Source of the DNA: Anadara kagoshimensis
Lineage: Eukaryota; Mollusca; Bivalvia; Arcoida; Arcidae
Reading direction: 5' to 3'
Length of the DNA stretch: 64,000 nt
Assembly (NCBI GenBank): GCA_021292105.1
Contig: CM037870.1
Location: forward strand, 7,413,558-7,477,557
Shown piece after piece: positions 25,001 to 35,315 of the stretch; position 1 is the first letter of the stretch, and each line of letters starts with the position of its first letter. The translations under genes and the position numbers were made by a program. The notes below the pieces were generated by a model, which did no database searches, had not been told where the DNA came from, and was given only the letters and a program-made list of their open reading frames with translations.

Positions 25001-25556
25001 GGACTGAGGATAAAACTCATTACGTCTCTTCGGTTTTATTAAAGCTGTTGACCTAGCAATTCATTATGAAAACTTCATTTGTAATTTTATCTATTCAAGT
25101 CCCAAGGCTACATCTATCAATTTGTTATCGTCAGTTCAAAGATGAGTATCTGATTTAGGCAAACATGTTTTTCGTAAACATTTGGCAAGGACAGTTCCAC
25201 ACTAACGCAAACACTTAAATGGTAAACCTATTAATTCAATTCAAATAACAGTTCATATAATCCGAAATAATTTTCTGCTTGGCATCCTTTAACTACCGTG
25301 AAGATGTGATGTACCTAACGCCACAAGATAACGAGAAAAAACTAATAAGTCCAGTACTGTGTCGGCAATATTACAGTTTTCTGAATAAATGTTAATTCTT
25401 CATTACATATCTTGTAATTTGATTTTCCTTTGTTTCAAGCATTTTGATCAGTCGAATCTTTTGTGTTGTGTTTGCGTTATGTACGGCACACGGATCAATT
25501 TGAATTACTACGTCATAGCGATGGCGAATTATGCAATATGCAAAATATTCAATTCT

Positions 25557-25562
25557 TTTATT
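25557..25562 (-). promoter_or_regulatory. Polyadenylation signal for gene 2
   Basis: AATAAA on the minus strand, about 48 bases after the stop codon of the CUB-like receptor gene. Confidence 0.5.
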
Positions 25563-25609
25563 TTCCCTAACAAAAAGAAAAATCAATTTCTTTTCTATTA
25601 TAACAGCCA

Positions 25610-26004
25610 TCAACTAAAGACGTCCTCATATGCAGGTGGTTTATCCATATACATGTATCTGATTGGTCTACTGGGTGTATTAGAATGACCTGATTGGATG
25701 TTGTATGTTGGTGGAGAATCTGGAAATTGTGATGTGTCCATATTTGATTGGATTGCATTTAAATTGTCTCGTGACGTATATAATGGCGGATCATCATTGT
25801 AAAACAGTTCATGAGATGGAACCACTGTTGAGACTATCTGATGTTCGTTATTAGGTAGTTCCATGTATGATGTGTTTGTCCATCTGGCTGTATATCCTGG
25901 TGGATCGTCTGCTTCATTCTGGAGCTGTTCATCATTTCCATCCAGATGGATATTTCCCTGGGAGTCTATTCGTTGTTGTGATTCAGTATATTGATCACCT
26001 GTTC
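25610..26004 (-). CDS. Gene 2 coding exon 7 (PPxY tail)
   Basis: Residues 385-515; acceptor ttcatatag. Four PPxY motifs at 25 to 38 residue spacing and a possible Tyr sorting site (YMEL, 431). Ends DVFS-stop. Confidence 0.85.
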
Positions 26005-29000
26005 CTATATGAAAAATATATACAAATTGTACATTTGCATTAATAAATATCTTTTTAATTCTTTCAAACATGTAACTGTTTAGAGATAACGTTGAGCACT
26101 AGTTTTAAAGCTTGCGGGGTGGTTCGGCCATACATACAATAGTGTTACATATATACTAGTATAACCTTTTACCGGACATTAACCCCAGAGGCTGTCCAAA
26201 GCCATGAGTCTATTTTCAATAAGATGTTCCAAACAAACAAACCGAAACATCCACAAAGCACAATCCAAAACACAAAAGAAAAAAATTAAAAACTTGCAAA
26301 TCATTCAAAACTCGTGAATTTTCATCGAGTAAAAGAGGTTATTAGTAGGTACTCCGGAAAGGTAAGTACCTCCAACCTAACCTGCTACACTTGCCATGCG
26401 TGAAATTAAAACTGCGAGTGAAAGGAATTATAAGACGTCAAATATAAGAAGATAAGTTTAGATACAGAGACCTTATATATGTACTAATTAACAAACTGTG
26501 ATGACGGCCAAACATTTTTTAGGCTAATTGCATATGTAATTCCTGGGTCCACAACAAGGTGAGGTGGTATATTTGTTTTGGCGTATATGACATAAGGGTC
26601 CCTTTTGTCTGGCTGGTATAATGAAATCATCAAACATAAACATACAGGTCTATATCCATATCACATCACATAAGCCAAGTAAAAACTCTGCAGTTGGAAA
26701 AAATAAGTTAAACAAGGAAACTTCCAACAAGAAAGTGATGCCGGGTATTCCGGAAGGCTAAGTACCTGCTGTCTAGCTAACTATACCACCAGTTTGAAAT
26801 CAAAACTGAGAACGCAAAGTAACGTGGAACTATAGGACGTCAAATATATCAATGATTTGTTCATAGACAATATCGTTATCGTTGATAATAAGTACCAACC
26901 TGTATTTGCTGTACAGCATGTTGATTTTCTTTTTCTGTTTCGTATCATTTTAACAGCCAGAGATATTAAAATGAGTAACGCCAACAATATGACTAGTAGT
27001 AATATTATTATGTACACGTGCATGTCTATATGGTTGTACGAACCTGAAAGTAAACATTTTGTAATTTTAATTGTGAAGTTTCACTATCGTAAGCTTAATA
27101 TTCTTCAGAATATTTTGGATAATTTTACATTACAATGTTGGATTAATAATGAATGAGGACTTTTCGTTGATGTTTGGATAAAATTCATGAACCATTCTTA
27201 TGATTTTAATATGTAAATAACAATTGGCAAAATAAGTAAAACATGTGAATTTCCCGGGAAGAGGATGCTCCAAAAGGGTAAGCACTCCCTGTTTACCACG
27301 TGGGAAATGGATATTGATAAAGAAAAGAACAGGAGACTTTTGATAGGCAAATATATCCAGGATAATTTTGGATACAGATACATCATACTTATAGACAACA
27401 TTATCATGACGGCCAAAAAAACTGAGGAACTTAATAGGTTAGGCTTACAGTATATCCGAGTCTACAATTTACTTGTTTATCCATGTCCTGATCACAAGCA
27501 AGAAGTACATTAAAAACTTTGGAACTGACAAGTCAGGTTAGACACGTGAACTTCCACCAGGAAAGTGAGACCGGGTGCTCTGAAAGGGTAAGCACCTTCT
27601 GTTTAGCTAGATACACCCGCCAAGTGTGTAATCAAAATTGTGTGAAAAGAACATGGAACAATAGGGCGTCACATATATACAGGACAATCCTGGACACAGA
27701 GACATCAAACTTATCAACAATACTGTAATGACGGCTATAAAACTTTTTGAGGACCTTGATAAGCCTAGACTTGCAATATCCCCGAGTCAACAATGTATTT
27801 GCAAGCAGCCTGCTTCGTTGTAAAATGTCCCTGTGGTGGGAACAAGCTCTACCATAGCGTATTAATTGGGAAACAAATACACCATAACCACGAGAAGCAG
27901 GTATATTGCTGCATAGAAAAGGAAGTTGACAATAAGAATTTACTTCCTTGTGCGAACGAAATCTAAGAATTTGGACGGACACATTTAAGCCGGTGATTAT
28001 GTTTTTACTTCTTAAAGGTCCGAACCATCCCATAAACAAAATAGTTTCCAGATTACAATAAAGCTTCTTGAAATCTGAACCGTTTCTAATCTTAACAGTA
28101 GACAATTATTCAACTCACTTTTATCATTATCTTTGGTAGGTTTGCTCAATGGCCGAGGACTTGTATGGAAGTCTGTCTGGCCTTGATCCTGTACAGCCAT
28201 TAAAGGACAGACGTCTTGTTTTATATGTGGTATGCTGTTGTTTGAAATCACCCTTAGGGAGAAAATAGTAGCCTTATTATATTTCCCGCCACTGGGAGTC
28301 CAGACAACATCGAGGACTGAATTCTCCACGGACCACGGTAAACACCAGTAATCTGAGACGTCCATACATCCAATCCTCTACAAGTAGTATCAACCATCAA
28401 TCAAAACAAGAAAAAAGAATGTTGTAGAAATGTTCTATAGATATGAACAATTAACTAATTAAAGTTTAAAACCTTCGCTTTTATCGGAGATGTTGTTTAA
28501 TAATTGAAAAATCAAAAACAAACAGATTAATCCATGTCCGAATCACAATCCAGAAGCAAAGTAAAAACTTTGGAACTAACAAGTTGGGTTAGACACGTGA
28601 ACTCCCACCAGAGAAGTGTGGCTAGGCGCTCCGGAAGGGTAAGCACCTCCTGTTTAGCTATTTAATTTACCAAAGACACACGTTTTCCTAATGCTATCAA
28701 ACATGGCACATAAGCAAAAAGCACATAGAAACAATAAGATACCCACATGAAACAAAATTTTTGCCACTGGTTATGAAAAACGTTCAGTGAAGTCATATCG
28801 CCAAAATTATGACAGTTCCATTTTAAAGAAACATTCTTTGCATAAAACTTTATGAGACACTTTTCACGCGATACACATATCCATTTAACTGTCTAGAAAG
28901 TGAGAAAGGGTTTTTAGTGCTGTAACCTCCATTACGATGAAAGTTAATTATAAACGTGGCGGGCGTAGCTACTAGTAGCTAAACAGGAGGTGCCTACCCT

Positions 29001-31313
29001 TCCGGAGCACCGGCCTTACTTCCCTGGTGGAAGTTCACGTGTCTGACGTAACTTGTCAGTTCAAAAGTTTTTACTTTGCTTCTGGATTGTGATTCGGACA
29101 TGGATTAGTATGGTTGTTTTTGATTATATAACACGAGCTAGCAGTTCAATAGCTATATTAACATTTCGCATTTTTTAAAATTATATTTTGGTTCGTTAAT
29201 CCTGAAATAAATCCAAAGCACTTTCGTTCATTCGCTGGAACAGGCAATTAATGGTATCACTCGTATAATTCTGTATCAGCAAATGTATGACTGATATCAC
29301 TTTATCAGTGGTAATTATAGCACCTTACAGTCAAACCTGTATATAAAGGTCACCTAAGGGAACCAATAAATGTGGACTTTATATACAGGTTGAAATGATA
29401 TCAATGAAGAACAATTTGGATACAATTTTACTGGCCTTTATAAGAAGGTGGCCCTTATATAGAGGTGACCTTTAAGGCAGGTTGGACTGTAAATGCATTA
29501 AGTCTAAAAAGAGTTTTATAAAACAAAAAACATAAATGTAAATATTCCATTATAAACGTTATCTTTACCAATAGAAAACACTACTTACCATCAGCTGTGT
29601 ACTATTCATGTTAATATTAACATTCCAATGACATTGATCTGTAACCACTGGTAAACTGTATGATTTGATACAGAGAGACACGTCACTCTTAATATAAAAC
29701 GTTACCATGACGTCATCATTTACTTGACCATACGGCCAATGTTCATTATACACTAAATAGTAATAGAATGGCTTTGAATCAATACAGATAGAGGTACCAT
29801 TTTCTTCTGGCAATTTGACTGCAATATATAGAAAAACAAGATGGACTGAAGTTAACACTGTCAAAGAGAAATTATAAGAATCAAAAACAAGCATACCGGT
29901 CTATGTCCAAACTACAATTCCAAAACCAAAGTAAATATTACACACATACACATGCATACCGGTAATGTCCACACCACAATCCCAAAAGCAAAGCAAAAAC
30001 TTTGTAATCTGACAAACACGTGAACTTTCACCAGGGAGGTGGGGCCGGGTGGTGCCGGGTGCTTCGAAAGGGTTAGCACCTCATGTCTAGGTAAAAATGT
30101 TCTATTAGTGTCATTATGAGAATACTAGTTCGTTGCTGTAGGCAATGACTTTTGACAAACTCATTTGATGAATCTGATTTATTTTTGGTCAAGGGTTAGG
30201 GTTAGGGTCCTGCTATTGGTCAAATCTCCTGATGTGCCTTAAAGACAAGCGACTCTTGTGTAAATGTTGTTTCTGTTTATCTATAATACCTAAAACTTTC
30301 TATAAATTCCAATTTATGTACTACTGTAGGAACCACTCTGTGACAGTGAAATACTCTTCATATCTATAGAAAATCAAATAAATTTTAAGAAAGATTGATA
30401 TTTTTCACTTAATTGTACCTAGTGGTAACAGGAAATCTGTATGCGCATTCGCGATTAGCCCAGAATATATCTGCACAGTGTAAAACGTTGACGCTATGTG
30501 GATTAAACATGTTGAAAAACCAGGCAAATGGCGGATTCTGTTGCGAATATGACGTAAAACGTCACCAAGGACATCACTTCCGGTGTAAATTTCGCCATTT
30601 TTGCCATGTAAAATCCCCATAACGCCAACATTTTTCTTTCTACAGACATACTTTATGACAGTCGCGGATGCGCATAGATTTCCTGTTACGACTAGGTACA
30701 AGTTAGTGAAAAATATCAATTTTTATTCAATTTTATTTGATTTTCTATGGATATAACGAGTATTTCACTGTCACAAACAGAGTGGTTTCTACAGTAGTAT
30801 TTTCAATATTTACTTACTTTTTGTTGATGTCCATATCCGACCAACTAATTGTTTCTTTGCCGGAACTGATGTTATAACAAACGAGTATATTGGAGAAAAT
30901 TTACTAGTATTAAAATTGGAATTTGATTTAAAAATAAAGTTTACAACAACCCGGTTCCATGGCCATGAAATAGTCTTTTGATGGAAGGCATCACATGAAC
31001 TTTCCTGAAAAAGAAGCAAATTTGGTCAAAATTCAATTAAACACGGGGATGGAGAGAGACAGATGACGTTGATCTGAGGACAATTACTAGCCCAATGACC
31101 ATACTAGTGGATGCACCACCAACGAATTAGGGGACAAAGATCTACGATAGGTTGTTGAAACACTATGAAAACGCTATTTTCAATGGAGTCGGGTTTGGTT
31201 ATATGGGGACATTTGACATTGTCCCAACAAACAATTTGTCCTCAAATTGTCGCTAAATGGACTATATATCCGATTTCCTCTCATTTTCATCACTATTTCT
31301 TTCACATGGTCCC

Positions 31314-31359
<46 letters not shown>

Positions 31360-34287
31360 CATCTCACTCAAGATTCTCTTGCTTAAATAGAGCCGATTAA
31401 TTCTAAGATTCAAAGATCGTTAACCTATTGAAGAGCACTCGGAAGAAAACCCACCAATCTTCGGAAAGCCAAATGGCGACCCTTTTCACAATAGGATCTA
31501 ATGGACTGCAATAATGTATAAGGCAAAAGACTTAACGAAATGAACATATTTGACACTGATAAGACTGATCTACATCTGCTTTCATTATTGGATTACCCTG
31601 CATGCAACTTCAGTTTTCGTACATAGAAGAAACACAATTGAGTGACATGATCAATTCGTAGATAAAACTTTTTTTTTTGCTTAAATTCGCAAACTCCAAT
31701 TTTTATGGATAAAAGATTAATAAAAGATGGATAGATTTATATAATCGTGGGGTAGAGAAACCTAATTTTTTACTTGATACATAATCTTAGTTGACAATTA
31801 GATTCGTGTCACTGTGTCGATGTAAATGAAAACTCAAACATCACGAAAATAGATGATTTCGCTACCATACGTTCTGACGTCATTCGATATATTACCTTTT
31901 CTCTCATCCAGTACTCAACTCAATGTCTTACCTCAACCACGCGATCTCCAACACCAGTTAATATCTGGACATTAAAATTACAGTTTCCTAGAAGTGGTAG
32001 GTATGCAGGCTCACGTGTAAGAGCGGCGTTTACGGCGTATAATTTATTCAGATCAATAACAAAGGTACAGTTAGTGATTCCAGGATGGCTTTTAATCCAA
32101 GATGCGTCGTCTTGTATACGAAATTCGGTTCTTTGGTTCCTTCTACGTAAAACCATCACGAATGGCCTACATGGATGATTCAAGAAATAGTCAAAGTTTG
32201 ATGAGCCTGAAAGACCAAATAAATTATTTTTGCAAGTGTTTAGTTTAGAACGGACTTGCAATGCTAGGAGTGTCTAGTTACTTACAATAGAATGCACTTT
32301 GAAGATTTTATGTTGACGTACAAAATAGTTTAACTAGAGATGGAGAGCTTAAGGTTTATCTCACCTGGCCCCAGTTTCACAATCACTCCTTAACAAAGAT
32401 TTTACTTAACCTAAATCTGAAAAATTTTATGCCTTAAAAATTTTGTTTAATGTGAATGAATATATTCTGAAATGTAAGGTGTCATTTTGACGATCACATC
32501 AAGGTATTAACATTTTATTTATTTTAGACGAAAATATTGATTCAAATAGTTTTATAAAATTGTCAAAATGCTTAATATAACTTAAGGAGGGTCTCAGCCA
32601 GGTTGTGGTATATGCCATTTATTAACCAAATCATTTGATTCAACGTTGCTTTTTTCAGCTGCTCCTGCAAGAATACTGGAAGTTAACCTTGGGATGCGTT
32701 TGTGTCCCTTAGAAATGAAGGTGTTCCGACTCGATAAAATGATATTGTAGTCATGATAAACAACGATTAGGTGTTACGGTGAACATGCTGCCAGTTACCT
32801 CAAGCACAATTGTTCAGGTAGGATATAATAATGAGGTATTTATAACATTTTTTTTTACTTTATAACTTTTTTATTTTGCTAATAAAAACTTAAGTTATGT
32901 TTTTAAAGTACGTGTAAATAACGGGGGAACAGATTAAACCTACTTCAACAATCGTATCACTAAAGGTAACATACCAGTAAGTGCAATTCAGTGCAATCAA
33001 CATGTGTCGTTAATGTTGATATATTAGTGGGTACAATGCACTCCAATCATAAACTGACTGGGTGTGTTTGTAAGTCAAGATTATTCCACTTATATCGAGA
33101 TTACATTCGTTATTATAACTCAAAGTGCAGAATGTTTTACAGTCAAACCTATCTATAAATGCCATCCAAGGGTACCTATAAAATTGGCCCTTATAGGCAG
33201 GTGATCAATTTACAGGTTCAGATGCATGTAATATTAATAAAGAGTGATTGGGATAAAATTCACTGACCTTTAAAAGCAGGTGGAACTTATACAGTGATGA
33301 CCTTTAAGTCATTTTTGACTGTATAGTCAAACCTGCCTTAAAGACCACCCCTATATTAAGGACCACCCGCTTATAAAGGCTAGTAGAATTGTATCCAAAT
33401 TGTTCTTCATTCATATTATTTGAACTGTATATAAAGACCATCTGTCCTTAAAGGACCACTTTTACTGATTCCCTTGGGTTGCCTTTATAGAAGGTTTGAC
33501 TGTACTTATAAAATGTGCCTACGTTACTTTAAAGTAATGTTGCTTTGTAGGATTGCGCCCATACCCTGATACATACAGTACAGACCTGTCGAAAGTTTAA
33601 CACTCAGTAAATGCATTAGTGCCAAATCGGCAGTTAATCACGGTCCCTCCATAGCTACATTACCACTCCGGTAGTTCAGTTGGTAGAGTAAGTGGGAGGT
33701 CGTGGGTTCGAACCCCGACCGGGTCCAACCCAAGACTTGAAAGTGGATAGTGACTGTTCCTTCGCCAAGCGCTCAGCATTACGAAATGAGTCTCATGGTT
33801 CTTTCGAATGGGAACTTAAAATAACCGAGAATCCGTGTCACGGTAGGCTTGGCACGCTAAAGAACCCTGCTGTATAATGCCATCAGCGCAACGCACAGGC
33901 AAAATTCTGCACCTTCGCCTATAGCTGGCGACGTCTCGATATAAGTGAAATATTCTTGACTGGGACGTTAAACACCATTACTCAACACAACCATAGCTAC
34001 ATCTCTACATACAGGTTTCCTATACCTGTTAGTAGTTTTTCTGTCACTAGCTTTAGCTATCCATATTTTGGTCAGTCGTGCAATGACTTTTTTCGTTGGG
34101 TCACTGTTCAACTTTCGACAGGTCTATACCACAAATGTGTAAAAAGAAAGCATACAATGACCGCCCGTTCTACTTTCGGGTATTGAAATCAACCTAGGGT
34201 TTGTACTCGTGGTTCATCATCAAACCTACCTGCGTGGCATGTAAACATCGATAGAAATAGAATCTTTATAATCTCCGACAACACCAT
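25610..34287 (-). CDS. Two-CUB-like single-pass receptor with four PPxY motifs, 7 coding exons, 515 aa
   Basis: Minus-strand exons 34287-34230, 32206-31932, 31004-30818, 29818-29589, 28377-28119, 27043-26900 and 26004-25610 join with GT/AG borders and phases 1,0,1,0,1,1 into one frame. Residues 1-19 are a signal peptide (MVLSEIIKILFLSMFTCHA). Residues 20-173 and 174-336 are two CUB-like modules, each with four cysteines in CUB-like order (C32, C66, C95, C115 and C185, C223, C236, C254) and a final hydrophobic strand region. The helix at about 346-367 is followed by basic residues (KMIRNRKRK). The 148-residue tail has PPGY (419), PPLY (457), PPTY (482) and PPAY (507), ligands for WW domains such as those of Nedd4-type ubiquitin ligases. 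CUB assignment is by pattern, not by search. I recognise no named family. Its likely place is the plasma membrane, with WW-dependent sorting or turnover. Confidence 0.8.
26200..26885 (-). mobile_element. Two retroelement tail copies in gene 2 intron 6
   Basis: Degraded tails on the minus strand: 26200-26520 (ggtaagtacctccaacctaacctgctacac) and 26600-26885 (gaaagtgatgccgggtattccggaaggctaagtacc). Both lack RT coding sequence. Confidence 0.6.
26900..27043 (-). CDS. Gene 2 coding exon 6 (membrane helix)
   Basis: Residues 337-384; acceptor actttcag, donor g|gttggt. Encodes a run of about 22 Ile/Leu/Val-rich residues and the stop-transfer KMIRNRKRK, then CC, a possible acylation site. Confidence 0.85.
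27190..28085 (-). pseudogene. Retroelement copies in gene 2 intron 5, one with an RT C-terminal fragment
   Basis: A tail copy at 27200-27480, then a longer copy at 27485-28085. The longer copy still reads LCSNIPASRGYGVFVSQLIR and, further on, VLKKFYSRHYSIVDKFDVSVS, the C-terminal segment of a mollusc-common RT protein. No intact start or catalytic domain. Confidence 0.7.
28119..28377 (-). CDS. Gene 2 coding exon 5 (CUB-like module 2, second half)
   Basis: Residues 251-336; acceptor acttgtag, donor a|gtgagt, phase 0 to 1. Contains C254, C262, a strand segment with LDVVWTPSGG and ATIFSLRVIS, then a Pro/Asp/Lys juxtamembrane stretch with C307. Confidence 0.8.
28505..28670 (-). mobile_element. 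Retroelement 3' tail fragment
   Basis: aatccagaagcaaagtaaaaactttggaac, then cacgtgaactcccaccagagaag and ccggaagggtaagcacctcctg. Confidence 0.65.
28881..29325. mobile_element. Broken hairpin-family element with a retroelement tail inside
   Basis: Starts with the arm sequence of the 17991 hairpin family, is interrupted at about 28950-29115 by a + strand retroelement tail (gctaaacaggaggtgcctacccttccggag), and resumes with the family's right flank (cctgaaataaatccaaagcac). Confidence 0.55.
29327..29491. mobile_element. Pogo-like MITE (CAGTCAAACCTGTATATAAAGG)
   Basis: Ends TACAGTCAAACCTGTATATAA and ...GCAGGTTGGACTGTA with TA at both borders; gene 2 intron 4. Confidence 0.7.
29589..29818 (-). CDS. 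Gene 2 coding exon 4 (CUB-like module 2, first half)
   Basis: Residues 174-250; acceptor tatattgcag, donor atg|gtaagt, phase 1 to 0. Contains C185, C223 and C236; CHWNVNINMNS lines up with CNFNVQILTGV of exon 2. Confidence 0.8.
29880..30105 (-). mobile_element. Retroelement 3' tail fragment
   Basis: aaagcaaagcaaaaactttgtaa, cacgtgaactttcaccaggga and gggttagcacctcatgtctag, with the gccgggtg segment doubled; it looks like a slipped copy. Confidence 0.6.
30319..30799. mobile_element. Foldback element, 481 bp with inverted arms of about 140 bp
   Basis: Left arm TACTACTGTAGGAACCACTC, continuing through ctgtgacagtgaaatactc, atagaaaatcaaataaa, tgatatttttcactta, gtacctag-ggtaacagg and aaatc-gtatgcgcat, is repeated inverted at the right end. 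The middle contains catcacttccggtgtaaatttcgcc. It lies in gene 2 intron 3 (30818 exon border is 19 bases away). No transposase. Confidence 0.8.
30818..31004 (-). CDS. Gene 2 coding exon 3 (CUB-like module 1, second half)
   Basis: Residues 112-173; acceptor ctttttcag, donor a|gtaagt. Contains C115 and ISWPWNRVVVNFIFKSNSN followed by FSPIYSF, the equivalent of the CUB strand ending in GFxAxY. Confidence 0.8.
31318..31354. repeat. (GA)n microsatellite
   Basis: About 18 GA units in gene 2 intron 2. Confidence 0.95.
31932..32206 (-). CDS. Gene 2 coding exon 2 (CUB-like module 1, first half)
   Basis: Residues 20-111, acceptor gtctttcag, donor gag|gtaaga, phase 1 to 0. Contains C32, C66 and C95, with SHPGITNCTFVIDL resembling the CUB C2 region. 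Confidence 0.8.
32365..32602. mobile_element. MITE family A, degraded copy
   Basis: ctggccccagtttcacaatcactccttaacaaagattttacttaacctaaat on the left and a poor inverse ending ctcagccagg on the right. Confidence 0.5.
33138..33504. mobile_element. Two pogo-like MITEs back to back
   Basis: First copy 33138-33323 (TACAGTCAAACCTATCTATAA ... TTTTTGACTGTA), second 33324-33504 (AGTCAAACCTGCCTTAAAG ... AGGTTTGACTGTA). They share a single TA-type border, as if one inserted at the end of the other. Confidence 0.75.
33575..34130. mobile_element. MITE family C (TACAGTACAGACCTGTCGAAAG) with a SINE inside
   Basis: Ends TACAGTACAGACCTGTCGAA and ...AACTTTCGACAGGTCTATA. Other copies are at 48172, 51352, 51836 and 54529. 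A full-length SINE at 33661-33990 splits this one. Confidence 0.75.
33661..33990 (+). mobile_element. Full-length tRNA-headed SINE family 1 with 12-bp target duplication
   Basis: Flanked by CCATAGCTACAT at 33649-33660 and 33991-34002. The head has TAGTTCAGTTGGTAGAGTA (A box) and GGGTTCGAACCCC (B box), then a body of about 250 bp ending cttgactgggacgttaaacacc and a ctcaacacaa tail. The intact duplication shows a rather recent LINE-driven insertion. Confidence 0.85.
34230..34287 (-). CDS. Gene 2 coding exon 1 (signal peptide)
   Basis: Minus-strand exon; an acceptor (attcatttttag) lies two bases before the ATG, so a leader exon must be upstream. Donor cag|gtaggt. Both candidate leader exons join in frame (see 34779 and 35256), which would add five residues before this Met. 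Confidence 0.75.
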
Positions 34288-34509
34288 CCCTAAAAATGAA
34301 TAAAAATATTAAGAAATTGTGTTGATTCCATCAAAATTTTAGCATAAATGTAAAGAGATTATTTTCCCGCCATGAACACGGAAGTACATGTATACCTCAC
34401 TATGCTTACTGTGATCAATAGCATTATGACATTCCTCTAAAACTAAGGGAAACGGGAAAATTGAAAAAAACATACTTCTTATTGATCGATAATTTTAAAG
34501 TAGTTAATT

Positions 34510-34675
34510 TAGTAAGAGGAGGGAGGAAATACCAGAGAAAACAATTCCTCACCGAGTGCCCCGGCTAAGGTTCGAACCCGGCCCTAAATGTGAAAAGCAA
34601 GCGTTCTCACCACAAGGCTTAAAGATCCGGACCAGAAAGCCTGGCAGTAAATCACTCTATTATATCTGGTCCCGC
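34510..34675 (-). repeat. SINE family 2, reversed copy
   Basis: Reverse complement gives gccttgtggtgagaacgctt (A-box side) and gggttcgaacc (B box), with the same edges as 2258-2418. It interrupts leader duplication copy 1. Confidence 0.7.
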
Positions 34676-34778
34676 TACAAGTATAAACTTTGCGTATAAC
34701 TGGTGTAACACGGAAGTCGCACCTGTAACAAGAAGATTCTCTTCGTTCACAATACTAGAATTATCAGAATGAACATAC

Positions 34779-34791
34779 CTAATGTGGTCAT
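34779..34791 (-). CDS. Gene 2 alternative first coding exon, copy 1 (Met-Thr-Thr-Leu-Gly)
   Basis: On the minus strand ATGACCACATTAG is followed by donor gtatgt. Joined to the acceptor before 34289 it gives MTTLG in frame with MVLSE. A five-codon upstream frame at 34805-34788 ends in an ATGA overlap with this ATG. The exon's 5' extent is unknown. Confidence 0.45.
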
Positions 34792-35255
34792 CTCGATCTC
34801 AGCATGGTTTGGTCAGCAAATATACTGGTCACTATAAATTTAAATATGGACATTTTTCGTGAATAACGTCCTATTTGCACACGTTTTGTTCTTATGTATG
34901 ATGTTAATGGTATTAATAGGTTCCATGCGGTTATCCATGGCCGTACTTGAATCAAAATGCGTATTTAAACCTACCCCAAACGATCCCCTCGCTTCAAAAG
35001 TACCCTATTTCCGGTTCCATCTATACGCTTCAAATGATCAATAGCATTGCATTATGGTATTCCTCTCAAACCAAAAGAAATAAGAAACCACACTGGACAA
35101 ATGAAATATGCTTGCTTGATTGATATTTTATAAGTAGTAACTTAAGGTATGGATTTATAAGTCTATCTGCGTATATCTAGTGTAACACGGAAGTCGCACC
35201 TGTAACAGGAAGATTATCTCCATTCTTAATACCATAATTATCCGAATTAACATAC

Positions 35256-35268
35256 CTGATGTGGTCAT
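35256..35268 (-). CDS. Gene 2 alternative first coding exon, copy 2 (Met-Thr-Thr-Ser-Gly)
   Basis: ATGACCACATCAG with donor gtatgt, the duplicate of 34779-34791; it joins in frame as MTTSG-MVLSE. The same five-codon upstream frame (35282-35265) and ATGA overlap are kept. Keeping the donor, frame and upstream frame in both copies argues that the leader is real. Confidence 0.5.
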
Positions 35269-35315
35269 CTCGATCTCAGCATGGTTTGGTCAGCAAATAC
35301 TGGTCAGACTAAATA

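Larger units (their letters stand above)
34405..35315. repeat. Tandem duplication covering the gene 2 leader exon
   Basis: Copy 1 (34405-34840) and copy 2 (35030-35315) share gatcaatagcatt, gacattcctct / gtattcctct, tgtaacacggaagtcgcacc and tggtcatctcgatctcagca. Copy 1 also holds a SINE family 2 insertion at 34510-34675, absent from copy 2. Confidence 0.8.

Noticed and set aside
30191..30207. Interstitial telomere repeat GGGTTAGGGTTAGGG
   Set aside because: Only about two and a half TTAGGG units; too short to claim a telomere-derived site.
33661..33737. tRNA gene from the clear A and B boxes
   Set aside because: The 5' and 3' parts cannot form an acceptor stem and the sequence continues into a SINE body with a target duplication. 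It is a SINE head. The same holds for the heads at 57990-58345, 55085-55180 and 62440-62515.
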